Of a stretch of DNA of 64,000 nt, positions 8,208-17,567 are shown in pieces. Origin of the DNA: an uncultured Prevotella sp. GTDB lineage: Bacteria > Bacteroidota > Bacteroidia > Bacteroidales > Bacteroidaceae. The first letter of the stretch is position 1; each line of letters starts with the position of its first letter. The DNA lies in assembly GCA_944320195.1 (NCBI GenBank), contig CALUGP010000007.1, positions 1 through 64,000 of the forward strand, written 5' to 3'. Under the pieces are notes generated by a model. It was not told the origin of the DNA, did not search any database, and saw only the letters and a list, made by a program, of their open reading frames with translations. Made by a program: the position numbers and the translations under genes.

Positions 8208-9686
8208 ATGGCAAATAAAATAACTCTGACAGCAAATGACGGAAGTATTGTTGAGTTTTATGATGAAATAAAAGCTCAAGGTGGGGTTAAGGATGTATAT
8301 TTCAGCCCGGACAAAACTTATGTCGTAGCTTTCTATCGCAAGCCAATCAATGCAAACGACAAGGAGCGCATCACCAATATTGTAGGTATCTATCGCCAGC
8401 GGATTTTCGATACTCCGGAAGGAAACTATTGGAGAAATCTGTTTGCATGGCCTACAAAAATGGTAGAATGGAATGGCAAGACGGGAATAGTGATGCCTTT
8501 TTATGACAAAAAATTCTTTTTCTCTTCAGGACCATTCAAAGGTCAAGAAAAAGAGGGAAAATGGTTCGCTTCCGCTAAATTGCGTAACAAATTCTTGCCT
8601 GCTGACCAAAAAGGGAATTGGCTGACAAATCTTCATATGTGTATCAAGATAGCACGTGCTGTCCGACGGCTTCACGCAGCAGGATTGGCGCATTCGGATT
8701 TGTCTTACAAGAACATACTGGTTGACCCGATTACAGGAAGTGCATGTATCATTGATGATGACAGTTTAGTTGTTCCGGGCAAATTTCCTCCTGAGGTTAT
8801 AGGTACGCCAGATTTCATTGCTCCTGAAGTCATTGAAACCAAGCATCTTGCATTAGATGATAAACAAAGGAAACTGCCGAGTATCTATACAGACCGTCAA
8901 GCATTGGCTGTCCTGATATATATGTACCTGCTTAATCGGCATCCATTAAGAGGTGGCAAGGTGAATGATGTCAACGACAGCGGACGTGATGAAGAATTGT
9001 CTATGGGTGCAAAAGCCTTGTTTATTGAGAATCCAACAGACAAGTCCAATAGGGTTAAAGCCCAGCAACTATCCCCTGCCGAGTTGCCACAAGGCGACCC
9101 GGCAAAAATGCCATATACTATTTGTGGCCCGTATCTGAAGAAATTGTTTGACCGTGCTTTCATAGAAGGTTTACACGACCCGTTAAAGCGTCCGAGTGCA
9201 GCGGAATGGGAAGATGCCTTAGTCAAGACAACCGATTTGGTACAACCATGCCAGAATCCTAATTGTGAAGCCAAGTGGTTTGTATTTGACAATACTACTA
9301 AGCCTAAATGCCCGTTTTGTGGCCAGCCATATCACGGACAGTTGCCGATATTGAATTTTTATTATGCTCCCTCACATGGTAAATTCATATCAGAAAATTA
9401 TCGTTTGATGGTATATGACAAGCAAACTCTGTACAAATGGCACGCAAATAATTTAGTATCTCCAAGTGAACGGACATCTGAAGCTGACAAAAAGCCTGTT
9501 GGGGATTTTCATTTCTTCAATAATCAGTGGATTTTGATAAATCGCAATCTTCCCGATATGATGGATGTTACGGAGAAAAAGCCTATAGCCATAGGCGAAT
9601 ATGTGCCGCTTACAGAGGGCAGACAAATATTGCTTGACAAAGGACAAGGAGGACGGCTCATTGTTGTTCAGCTTGTTAGCAATTAG
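8208..9686 (+). CDS. Ser/Thr protein kinase with zinc ribbon (TerY-P triad)
   Basis: A 492-residue cytoplasmic kinase. The catalytic loop reads HSDLSYKNIL (about residues 163-172), the metal-binding motif IDDDS replaces DFG near 182, and GTPDFIAPEV serves as the APE region. After the kinase domain a zinc ribbon appears (CQNPNC at ~348, CPFCGQPY at ~367), then a beta-rich region of ~110 residues. The N-lobe lacks an obvious glycine-rich loop. With the phosphatase and vWA genes it completes a triad like YegI/PphC/YegL of E. coli. Substrates cannot be told from sequence. Confidence 0.85.
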   Translation: MANKITLTANDGSIVEFYDEIKAQGGVKDVYFSPDKTYVVAFYRKPINANDKERITNIVGIYRQRIFDTPEGNYWRNLFAWPTKMVEWNGKTGIVMPFYDKKFFFSSGPFKGQEKEGKWFASAKLRNKFLPADQKGNWLTNLHMCIKIARAVRRLHAAGLAHSDLSYKNILVDPITGSACIIDDDSLVVPGKFPPEVIGTPDFIAPEVIETKHLALDDKQRKLPSIYTDRQALAVLIYMYLLNRHPLRGGKVNDVNDSGRDEELSMGAKALFIENPTDKSNRVKAQQLSPAELPQGDPAKMPYTICGPYLKKLFDRAFIEGLHDPLKRPSAAEWEDALVKTTDLVQPCQNPNCEAKWFVFDNTTKPKCPFCGQPYHGQLPILNFYYAPSHGKFISENYRLMVYDKQTLYKWHANNLVSPSERTSEADKKPVGDFHFFNNQWILINRNLPDMMDVTEKKPIAIGEYVPLTEGRQILLDKGQGGRLIVVQLVSN

Positions 9687-9723
9687 GAAGATAACAGTCA
9701 TTGATAAAATCACAAAGCATTAA

Positions 9724-10056
9724 ATGTTAGGTATAATGAAGAAATCAATCGCTCTACTAATTGGCATTGCTTTACTCTTATTAGGTACATTGACAAGAGG
9801 TAATTGGATTATCGGACTGAAACTGTTATGTGCCATATTTCTGATAGTGCTTGTAATTTATTGGAAAATAGTTCCATTTAAGCAGTTACTGTTTCCTAAA
9901 TATCAAAAGGCTTTTGGCGTAGCAGAAAGAATATTCATAAGATTGCAGAACATCTTAGGCTTTATTCCCAAAATACAAATAGGGCAACGTTTACAGCTTG
10001 ACACCTCATTGATTGTCTGTATCATTTTTACGCTTGTGATATTAGTTGTTTTGTAA
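9724..10056 (+). CDS. Small membrane protein of unknown function
   Basis: A 110-residue protein with hydrophobic segments at about residues 9-22, 29-46 and 92-109 and a basic, amphipathic middle (PKYQKAFGVAERIFIRLQNILGF). An internal ATG at 9736 gives MKKSIALLIG, an equally good start. It belongs to no family I recognise. It lies between the kinase and a small basic protein in the ter module and faces the Ca2+-ATPase gene, so a role at the inner membrane in the same pathway is plausible but unproven. Confidence 0.55.
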   Translation: MLGIMKKSIALLIGIALLLLGTLTRGNWIIGLKLLCAIFLIVLVIYWKIVPFKQLLFPKYQKAFGVAERIFIRLQNILGFIPKIQIGQRLQLDTSLIVCIIFTLVILVVL

Positions 10057-10104
10057 AACATTGACTGTATTAACCAAACTGGATAAATCGGAACTAAATT
10101 TTAT

Positions 10105-10278
10105 ATGACAAAGAAGAAAATCGTAAGAATACCAGGAGTAAGTTTTTCTTGGAAACGTGCACTGGGCATAACACAGGCTAAGCAGAAATTTGCCCGTCAA
10201 ACAGGAATACCCACATCCAAGGCTGGATTGGAACGTAAATTAGGAAAGACTCTTCTTAAAGTTTTATTTGGCAAATAA
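10105..10278 (+). CDS. Small basic protein of unknown function
   Basis: A 57-residue ORF. It opens MTKKKIVRIPGVSFSWKRAL and ends LGKTLLKVLFGK; lysine and arginine are abundant and acidic residues almost absent. No membrane segment is evident, so it may bind nucleic acid or a membrane surface. It sits 26 bases before the P-type ATPase gene and 48 after the membrane protein, in the same direction. Codon usage and the clean stop argue that it is real, but no homologue was recognised. Confidence 0.5.
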   Translation: MTKKKIVRIPGVSFSWKRALGITQAKQKFARQTGIPTSKAGLERKLGKTLLKVLFGK

Positions 10279-10304
10279 TTATTAATCAATAAGTTTTTCA
10301 GTAT

Positions 10305-13031
10305 ATGCAACAGAAAAAACATTACATTGGCTTGACGGATGCAGAAGTCTTGGAGAGCCGTAAAAAGTATGGAGTAAACATCCTTACTCCTCCAGAAAAA
10401 GAACCGTTATGGAAACAGTTCTTGGAGAAATTCACAGACCCGCTTATCATCATTTTGATGATAGCCGGTGTCTTGTCCATTGGAATTTCATTTTATGAGC
10501 ATTTTGGACTCAATGAGAGCTTTGCGGTATTCTTTGAACCCATTGGCATTTTTGTGGCAATTTTACTTGCTACTGGGCTGGCATTCTATTTTGAATTAAA
10601 GGCAGATAAGGAATTTGCCATATTAAATCAAGTAAATGACGATGAGTTGGTTGAAGTCATACGCAACGGTAGTGCAACTCAAATTCCCAAGAAAGATGTA
10701 GTTGTTGGGGATGTCGTCATCATTAATACCGGAGCAGAAGTTCCTGCTGATGGATATTTGTTAGAAAGTACAAGTATGAGCGTTGATGAGTCTTCCTTGA
10801 CAGGAGAATCGTTATTTAGGCACAAAAGTATTTTTGAAAAAGACAAAGAGGATGACGCGACTTATCCCACGAATGAAGTGCTGCGTGGAACTAAGGTGAT
10901 GGAAGGACATGGAATTTTTAAGGTGTCTAAAGTAGGAGATGAAACAGAAAACGGGAAAGTGTTCGTAGCAGCCCAAATTGATAATAGTGTCAAGACCCCT
11001 CTTAATGAACAATTAGATGGGTTAAGTGACCTGATAACAAAATTAAGTTATGGATTTGCCGCATTAGTAGTCATCGGTCGTTTGCTGATTTACTTTTTGG
11101 GAGATAATTCAATGGAATGGGCACATATTACGGCATATGTACTCCAAACATTAATGATAGCCGTCACTCTAATTGTTGTTGCTGTGCCCGAAGGATTGCC
11201 TATGGCTGTAACCTTGAGCCTTGCATATAGCATGCGTCGGATGTTGAAAACGAACAACCTTGTACGCAAGATGCACGCATGTGAAACTATGGGAGCTACG
11301 ACTGTAATTTGCACGGATAAAACCGGAACACTGACCCAAAATCAGATGAGCGTTGAGGACACTCAATTCTACGGTTTGTCTAATCAAGTATTGGGTACAG
11401 ATGAAACGAGTCGTTTAATAAAAGAGGGCATTGCTCTTAATTCTACGGCATCATTGGATTTAAGTAATCCTGACAAGCCTGTGGTATTGGGCAATCCTAC
11501 AGAAGGAGCATTGCTTTTATGGCTAAGAAAAAACGGCATTGATTATCGTAAGTTGAAAGAAGATGCTAATGTGATAGAGGAATTGCCGTTTTCTACAGAA
11601 CGGAAATATATGGCAACAGTTGTTGAATCTGCTCAATTGGTCGGGAAGAAAATTATCTATGTCAAAGGTGCTCCAGAAATAATTCGCTCCCTTTGCAAGC
11701 AGATAGACAAGAATGTGAATATTGCCGACATTGACAAACAACTGACGGACTATCAAAATCGTGCAATGCGTACTTTAGGCTTCGCATACCAAATACTGAA
11801 TGACAGCGATGCTGCAATTGCAGATGGCAAGGTGGTTGCTGAGAACCTTATTTTCATGGGGATTGTTGCCATCGCCGACCCTGTTCGTAAAGATGTTCCA
11901 GCAGCTGTACAAAAGTGTATTGCTGCAGGCATTAATGTGAAAATTGTAACAGGAGATACTCCTGGAACTGCCAAAGAAATAGGGCGGCAAATCGGACTTT
12001 GGACTAAAAAGGATAATGATGGTGCGATAATAACAGGAACGGAGTTTGAGAAACTTTCAGATGACGAACTTGATAAGAAAGTGCTTGGATTAAAGATTAT
12101 TGCTCGTGCTCGTCCAATGGATAAGAAACGTTTGGTTGAATCTTTGCAAAGAAACAATCAGGTAGTCGCTGTGACAGGTGACGGTACAAATGATGCCCCT
12201 GCGCTCAAGGCTGCTCATGTGGGCTTGTCAATGGGTGATGGTACTTCCGTAGCCAAAGAAGCCTCGGACATTACCATTATAGACAATTCATTCAGCAGTA
12301 TTTGTCGTGCAGTCATGTGGGGGCGTTCACTGTATCAAAATATTCAGCGATTCTTATTGTTTCAACTTACAGTCAATGTGGCTGCATGTTTTATTGTACT
12401 GGTGGGCGCATTCATGGGAACAGAATCTCCGTTGACCGTAACACAAATGTTGTGGGTGAACTTGATAATGGATACATTCGGGGCTATGGCTCTTGCTTCA
12501 TTACCACCTTCACAATCAGTTATGAAAGACAAACCACGTGACCGTAAAGCATTCATCCTGACTAAACCTATGATGAAAGACATATTGGGTGTCGGCGGCT
12601 TCTTTTTCCTTATCCTGTTAGGCTTCCTCTATGTTTTCCAACATACGGAAATAACACAAATGACAGACTTGTTACATTGCCGCATAGGAGTGAAGAATGG
12701 ATTGTCTGCTTACGAGCAGACGTTATTGTTCTCCATTTTTGTATGGACTCACCTCTGGTATATGTTCAATACCCGTTCATTCGAAACAGGCAAGAGCTTC
12801 TTCCAACTCAAGATAAGCAATGAGTTTTTCTTCATTGTTGCTGTCATATTCATCGGCCAAATTGTGATAGTGGAATTTCTCTATGATTTCTTCAATGTGC
12901 AACCGATGTTCCATACACTTGACTGGAAATTTAACCCAAGCGGTACTCTCGATTGGATAATCATTGTTGCACTTTCCTCTCTCGTTTTATGGGTAAGGGA
13001 ATTGTGGCATTTGCTAACCAAGAGGGGATAA
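10305..13031 (+). CDS. Calcium-translocating P-type ATPase, PMCA-type
   Basis: A 908-residue P-type ATPase, close to the usual size of PMCA/SERCA-like bacterial pumps. The actuator motif TGES is at 166-169, the membrane motif VPEGLP at 294-299 (typical of P2 Ca2+ pumps rather than heavy-metal pumps), the phosphorylation site DKTGT starts at D338, KGAPE lies near 450 and the hinge GDGTNDAPA near 625. About ten membrane helices are visible. It should export Ca2+ from the cytoplasm. Closing a module rich in Ca2+-binding TerD proteins, it links the system to calcium handling. A terminator follows. Confidence 0.92.
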   Translation: MQQKKHYIGLTDAEVLESRKKYGVNILTPPEKEPLWKQFLEKFTDPLIIILMIAGVLSIGISFYEHFGLNESFAVFFEPIGIFVAILLATGLAFYFELKADKEFAILNQVNDDELVEVIRNGSATQIPKKDVVVGDVVIINTGAEVPADGYLLESTSMSVDESSLTGESLFRHKSIFEKDKEDDATYPTNEVLRGTKVMEGHGIFKVSKVGDETENGKVFVAAQIDNSVKTPLNEQLDGLSDLITKLSYGFAALVVIGRLLIYFLGDNSMEWAHITAYVLQTLMIAVTLIVVAVPEGLPMAVTLSLAYSMRRMLKTNNLVRKMHACETMGATTVICTDKTGTLTQNQMSVEDTQFYGLSNQVLGTDETSRLIKEGIALNSTASLDLSNPDKPVVLGNPTEGALLLWLRKNGIDYRKLKEDANVIEELPFSTERKYMATVVESAQLVGKKIIYVKGAPEIIRSLCKQIDKNVNIADIDKQLTDYQNRAMRTLGFAYQILNDSDAAIADGKVVAENLIFMGIVAIADPVRKDVPAAVQKCIAAGINVKIVTGDTPGTAKEIGRQIGLWTKKDNDGAIITGTEFEKLSDDELDKKVLGLKIIARARPMDKKRLVESLQRNNQVVAVTGDGTNDAPALKAAHVGLSMGDGTSVAKEASDITIIDNSFSSICRAVMWGRSLYQNIQRFLLFQLTVNVAACFIVLVGAFMGTESPLTVTQMLWVNLIMDTFGAMALASLPPSQSVMKDKPRDRKAFILTKPMMKDILGVGGFFFLILLGFLYVFQHTEITQMTDLLHCRIGVKNGLSAYEQTLLFSIFVWTHLWYMFNTRSFETGKSFFQLKISNEFFFIVAVIFIGQIVIVEFLYDFFNVQPMFHTLDWKFNPSGTLDWIIIVALSSLVLWVRELWHLLTKRG

Positions 13032-13053
13032 GTTGTCTTTCAGTGAAGCAAGC

Positions 13054-13090
13054 AAAGAGGATGTGGGGGATAAACCTATATCCTCTTTTT
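13054..13090 (+). terminator. Intrinsic terminator of the ter module
   Basis: A perfect 9-bp inverted repeat (AAAGAGGAT / ATCCTCTTT) with a 17-base loop runs into a short T-tract 23 bases after the ATPase stop. Confidence 0.65.
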
Positions 13091-14020
13091 CTATATTCAG
13101 GTTGCCCGACTTCGGAGGAGCAACCAGCGGCAGGGCTTTCGGGGAGTAACCCGAAAGGTTTTGAGTTACTCAAAACATACCTTGCTGCTGCCACTTTTCG
13201 GCAGTAACCGAAAGGCCTTCGGGTAACCCCAAGGACACCTTGCTGATTTCTCGTGAAATCAATAATCCGTCAGCAAACGGATTGAAATTTATAGTGTTAT
13301 TCTCATCCTTAAAGCATCGTTTCTCGATGCCCAAGCTGCCCAAAAGAAGAAAGGGAATGAGGCGGTGTACAAGCCTGCACCTTATTGAGATTACAGGAAA
13401 CAAAGCCGGCTTAGAAACAGGCAATAGTGTCAATTCGATGTCAATATATGCCAATTACAGCCAAAACTGACATTAGACTAATAAGGAAATGCTATTTTGA
13501 GCAAATACATCCTCGCTTGTTTACAAACTCAGCGAACTAATGGTTTGCTAAAACAATGAAGAACAGAACCGGACAATCAAGAAAGCAAATCTATGCAAAT
13601 AGGAAACAACATAGTTCCAATGATATGCTGATTTGCTGTTGTACTGTCGTACTGGTTTACAACAGCAAAACTTCGAATAAAAGTATCAACAATGGCGTGC
13701 GGATTTAGAGGGTGAAGTTTGGATGATGTAAATCGGCGGCACAATGTATTTGTCTATCAACGTAGTAATGAAGCAACAAAGGAATGGTGCAATAAACAAA
13801 AGCGTATAGGCATACACACGCTGGCCTGCAAGCCTGCCCGCGCTCCAGCCTGTCTGCCGTCCTGCTTGCCTGCCGGCACACAGGCAAACCTTCCAATAGA
13901 CCGCTCCGTACAGGCAAGCTCAAATATAATGTGGAAATGGTATGAAATTAAAAGCAGGACAGTGTTACTGATTTTCATCACCAAGATGTGCAATAATGAT
14001 AAGATGTTTGATTTTCCCAA
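13091..14020. other. Gene-poor spacer between ter module and PRTase operon
   Basis: No convincing gene is present in about 930 bases. Short open frames on both strands lack domain character. A GC-rich patch at 13830-13915, made of CTGCC/CCTGC runs and a hairpin at 13848-13885 (GCCTGT..GCCG / CGGC..ACAGGC), stands out from AT-rich surroundings. It recalls sequences near mobilization genes of Bacteroides elements, but no mob gene is here. The stretch is probably decayed mobile-element DNA. Confidence 0.5.
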
Positions 14021-14136
14021 TTTTTCAGAGGAATAACTTTGGCTATGAGGAAGAAAAACACTACTTTTGCAAATGAGAAAAGCGTTCTTTTGATTGATGC
14101 AGAATATTGCAGAATAGAGAAGCCCGCTGGTTCCTA
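14021..14136 (+). repeat. 115-bp direct repeat, copy 1, with promoter
   Basis: About 115 bases here recur, with scattered differences, at 23224-23340. Both copies carry a full Bacteroidetes promoter: in this copy TTTG at 14038-14041 and TACTTTTG at 14062-14069, 20 bases apart. The two copies bracket the SIS-HAD/PRTase/PfkB gene set. This copy would drive a leader of about 450 bases into the SIS-HAD gene. Confidence 0.75.
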
Positions 14137-14477
14137 AATCGTTATCTGTTAAACAGACCATCTTTTTAAGTTATTTGTTTTTAGATGGCGGTGTGCTGAT
14201 ATATCTCCGGTCAAATGACTTGGGTGCCGACATGAAGACAGCTCTGGAAACGGAGTAGTGCTCGTAACCCCCGAGACAAAAATTCAGGTTTAAGGTTGGG
14301 ATTATTTCGTCATCATAGCCAATTCCGTTGGTAATCGCATCGGGTTTTATGGCGACAAGTAAAGAACTGTAAACGTGGGTAACAGTAGAGAGAATATTCG
14401 GTTTTCTCCCCTATGCGTATCTATAGCCAATTTTTATTGAAACGATAATTTTATGCTTCCGTTTCGAAAAAAAATAT

Positions 14478-14485
14478 TACCTTTG
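14478..14485 (+). promoter_or_regulatory. -7 promoter box for the SIS-HAD operon
   Basis: TACCTTTG, a perfect -7 element, lies 46 bases before the SIS-HAD start. No clear TTTG -33 box is found at 19-21 bases, so an activator or the upstream promoter may also be used. Confidence 0.45.
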
Positions 14486-14531
14486 TAAATCAAATTAATA
14501 TCCCTTTTTTAAGGGGACTCTAAGTTTAATT

Positions 14532-16430
14532 ATGGGAAAGCCTTTTAAGGAAGAGTTGAAAAAGCTTTCGGAGACAATTCGATGGGCTGAGCAGCAGGAT
14601 GTGACGCATCTTGCACAGTTTCTGTTTGCAGAGAACAAGCAGATACCTTTGGTGTGCATTGGTTCTGGCGGTTCGCTCAGTGCTTGCCATTATGCAGCTC
14701 AGCTCTATCAGCAGTGCAACGGTGTGCTGGCACAGGCGATGACTCCGCTTCAGTTGATGTATGCAGGGCATAATATTATCCGTAGCAGCAAACTGCTTTT
14801 CCTTAGTGCCAGTGGTAAGAACAAGGATATACTGAATGTCATCAAGTATGGCGTAAAGTATAACGAGACAGGCATGATGAGCCTGACCCTCCGCAAGAAC
14901 AATCCTACCGAGGAACTACTGGAACAGTACCCCAAGGTGCAGCGTTGGTGCGAGGACATCCCCAGCGAGAAAGACGGCTTCCTGGCCACAAATTCGCTAC
15001 TGGCTACATTCATGCTGCTTTGCAAAGCAGCATGCGCTTCCAAGTTTCAAGATTCAATATTCAAGTTGAGCGACCTGCAGCCTGAGACTTTCAACTTGAA
15101 TCTATCAGTCATTCAGAACTTCATAGTGATGTATGGCGCAACAGGAGAACCCGTAGCATGGGATATTGAGTCAAAACTCACGGAGGCTGCTCTTGGCTAT
15201 GCCTTGCTCAGCGACTATCGCAACTTCGGTCATGGCCGTCACCATTGGTTCGACAAGCGGGGAGAGAACTCTTGCATCATTGCACTGGTAACGCCTGTTG
15301 AGAGGGAACTGGCTTATAAGACCATTAGATGCTTGCCTAAGAGTGTACCGGTCATCTATATAGAAACAGAGTTGGATGGTCCTCAGGCATCTATTGATAT
15401 GCTGTTGAAAGCATTCCGCTTTGTCAACGACTTGGGCGAAGCCCGTGGCATTGACCCTGGGAAACCGGGTGTACCTGGATACGGACGCTTGCTCTACAAC
15501 CTTGATTACTACAAGCTGACAAACCGCATTTTGCCCGCAGAGAAAACACTTGATGTGGCAGTGCTGCGCAAACTGGGCATAACAGGTAGAGAAAATGCTC
15601 AGTTGTGGGTGTATTACAGTAAGGCTTGTCAGCGTTTTGTACGCCAATTGAACCGTGGCAAGTTCACCACCGTAGTCTTTGACTATGATGGTACACTGTC
15701 TGCCTCAGACCGTGGAAGTCGTTTTACGAATGGATTATGCGATGAGATAAGAGATGCATTGATACCTCTGCTGGAAAACGGTGTACAGATAGTGGTGGCT
15801 ACAGGTCGTGGCAAGTCGGTGGGCGAGTCGTTCCAAAAATCTATTGACCAGAAATACTGGCCGCAAATCAAGGTGGGCTACTATAATGGTGCCTGCCTAT
15901 TGGCTTTAGGTGATGAAGATGAACTGAAAAAGTGGAAGAAACAGCCCTTTGACAGCAAACTGAAAGAACTGGAAGAGGAACTGAAGTTGAGGCTCCCTGC
16001 TGGATGTGTAGGTTATAAGTTTGAAGAGCGTAGTCTGCAACTGTCCATCGAGGGAGAGATGACCCAAACGGAATCACAGCTTGTATATGATACCTGCCGT
16101 GAAATCATTTGGGATAAGCGAATGAAAGGTATCCGTGTGTGGTGCAGCAGTCACAGTATGGATATTGTGGTTTTCCGTGAAGTGAGCAAACTACGGGTGA
16201 TAGAAGATCCTGAACACACCTTGTGCATAGGTGATTACGGAATCGTGGAAGGCAACGACTATGAAATGCTGACCAGTAAATATTCACTGAGCGTTGACCG
16301 AGTATCTAAGAATACAGAGAGTTGCTGGAACATAGCCCCGTCAGGTATGAAAGGACTTGATGCAACCCTCTATTACATAAGCCGCATGAAGGCAAACGAA
16401 GGGAAAATAACGTGTAAGTTTAGCGTATGA
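14532..16430 (+). CDS. SIS domain-HAD hydrolase fusion protein
   Basis: A 632-residue protein with two enzymatic modules. Residues ~1-350 form a sugar-isomerase (SIS) region: VCIGSGGSLSACHYAAQL near 41-58 is the phosphosugar-binding loop and FLSASGKNKD near 95 the second strand. After residue ~378 a HAD phosphatase begins, with VFDYDGTL (nucleophile D384, second D386), VVATGRGKS near 420 and IGDYGIVEGNDYEML near 567. It likely binds and dephosphorylates or rearranges a phosphosugar or nucleotide-sugar. The fusion is unusual. Its stop overlaps the next start (ATGA at 16427), indicating coupling with the PRTase-like protein. The substrate is unknown. Confidence 0.75.
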   Translation: MGKPFKEELKKLSETIRWAEQQDVTHLAQFLFAENKQIPLVCIGSGGSLSACHYAAQLYQQCNGVLAQAMTPLQLMYAGHNIIRSSKLLFLSASGKNKDILNVIKYGVKYNETGMMSLTLRKNNPTEELLEQYPKVQRWCEDIPSEKDGFLATNSLLATFMLLCKAACASKFQDSIFKLSDLQPETFNLNLSVIQNFIVMYGATGEPVAWDIESKLTEAALGYALLSDYRNFGHGRHHWFDKRGENSCIIALVTPVERELAYKTIRCLPKSVPVIYIETELDGPQASIDMLLKAFRFVNDLGEARGIDPGKPGVPGYGRLLYNLDYYKLTNRILPAEKTLDVAVLRKLGITGRENAQLWVYYSKACQRFVRQLNRGKFTTVVFDYDGTLSASDRGSRFTNGLCDEIRDALIPLLENGVQIVVATGRGKSVGESFQKSIDQKYWPQIKVGYYNGACLLALGDEDELKKWKKQPFDSKLKELEEELKLRLPAGCVGYKFEERSLQLSIEGEMTQTESQLVYDTCREIIWDKRMKGIRVWCSSHSMDIVVFREVSKLRVIEDPEHTLCIGDYGIVEGNDYEMLTSKYSLSVDRVSKNTESCWNIAPSGMKGLDATLYYISRMKANEGKITCKFSV

Positions 16431-17563
16431 ACAGTAATTTAGCAAACCAACTTCTTGCAAGCATCATGAAATGGGATGCTCCTACATTGGCGTCTGAACG
16501 TGCTGCTTTAGAATTTATGGGTAACATGAAGTATGATGCTTATGACCAGTATATGCCAGGTATGCGCTTTATGAGTAGTCTGGTGCAGTGGCTGAATGAT
16601 ATTGAGGAGGGAGACCGTGATGAAGCTTATAAGTTCATAAAGGATAAGTTGGTCTTCATATCTTCAACGCAGATGAACTATCTGGTGGATTTGTTGTATA
16701 ACTCTAAGATACGACCTATTCTGCTGAATATGGCTACTGTAAAAACGGGTATGCCATCATATAAGCGTTCAAGCAAAGTGGTGCGTATCCGTTTTGAGAT
16801 TGAGAAGCGTTCAGCACTTGTCGTTGGTCTCAGTGACGGCGCCCATACAGACATTTTGCGTCGTAGTGCAGGTTTCAATAACGAGCAGGTCTTGACCAAC
16901 TACTATCCTGACGTGAAAAAACTGAAGGATATGCTGGAAGAGTTGCGTAAAGATGATAAACTGAAAGACATAGAGAAACCTTACTTTCGGAGGATTTTCC
17001 TGATAGATGACTTTACTGCCAGTGGAAAAAGTTTCATCCGCTATGATGAAAGTGATAGGAAGTATCATGGAAAGTTGAAAAAAATCATCGACGAGCTGTG
17101 TACTAAAGGGTCTGTTGAGAGGGAACAGGAAATCGAGCATTTGAGCTATCTATTAGACCCTAATCAGGATAAAATACAGATAGATATCTTGTTTTGTATT
17201 GCTACAGAAAAGGCGAGAACCAATATAAAGAATAACCTTGATGATTACTTAAAGTCCGTTAATTGGCAGGATAAAGTGGAGTTCAACATTCATATTGTTC
17301 AGTTGCTTGAAGACAAATTATCGAACGACATTAAGAATGATAAAAATTTGGTGGAGGTATTGAAGAAAGATGAGCACTTTGTGAAAGAGTGTGTTATCTC
17401 CAAAAGCTACAAGGTTGGTAAAAATGATAAACCATGGTTGGGATTTGATGAATGTGCCTTGCCTGTTGTGCTTGCTCACAATACGCCAAATAACTCATTG
17501 CCAATTATTTGGCAGAATGCAGAAAGATTTCATGGATTGTTTCCCCGTATAAGCCGCCACTGA
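16427..17563 (+). CDS. Phosphoribosyltransferase-like protein
   Basis: A 378-residue cytoplasmic protein. The segment RIFLIDDFTASGKSF (about 190-204) matches the PRPP-binding loop of type I phosphoribosyltransferases: hydrophobic strand, two acidic residues, then T-A-S-G-K-S. Upstream strands (SALVVGLSDGAHTDILRR) and a helical N-terminus surround it. PRTases transfer phosphoribose from PRPP to a base or another acceptor; conflict-system members can be effectors or make nucleotide-like compounds. It overlaps the SIS-HAD gene by 4 bases and lies 4 bases before the ATPase gene. Fold call good, activity inferred. Confidence 0.65.
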   Translation: MNSNLANQLLASIMKWDAPTLASERAALEFMGNMKYDAYDQYMPGMRFMSSLVQWLNDIEEGDRDEAYKFIKDKLVFISSTQMNYLVDLLYNSKIRPILLNMATVKTGMPSYKRSSKVVRIRFEIEKRSALVVGLSDGAHTDILRRSAGFNNEQVLTNYYPDVKKLKDMLEELRKDDKLKDIEKPYFRRIFLIDDFTASGKSFIRYDESDRKYHGKLKKIIDELCTKGSVEREQEIEHLSYLLDPNQDKIQIDILFCIATEKARTNIKNNLDDYLKSVNWQDKVEFNIHIVQLLEDKLSNDIKNDKNLVEVLKKDEHFVKECVISKSYKVGKNDKPWLGFDECALPVVLAHNTPNNSLPIIWQNAERFHGLFPRISRH

Positions 17564-17567
17564 CCGT

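Noticed and set aside
10305-13031. Heavy-metal (CopA/ZntA-type) pump
   Set aside because: No N-terminal CxxC metal domain and no CPC/CPx membrane motif; VPEGLP indicates a Ca2+-type P2 ATPase.
13240-13470. Short ORF of 76 codons in the spacer
   Set aside because: It has a matching open frame on the opposite strand, no domain and no promoter; not enough to call a gene.
13719-14036. 105-codon ORF through the GC-rich hairpin patch
   Set aside because: Its middle is encoded by the CCTGC tract (cysteine/proline/alanine run) and its end by the direct repeat; more likely chance.
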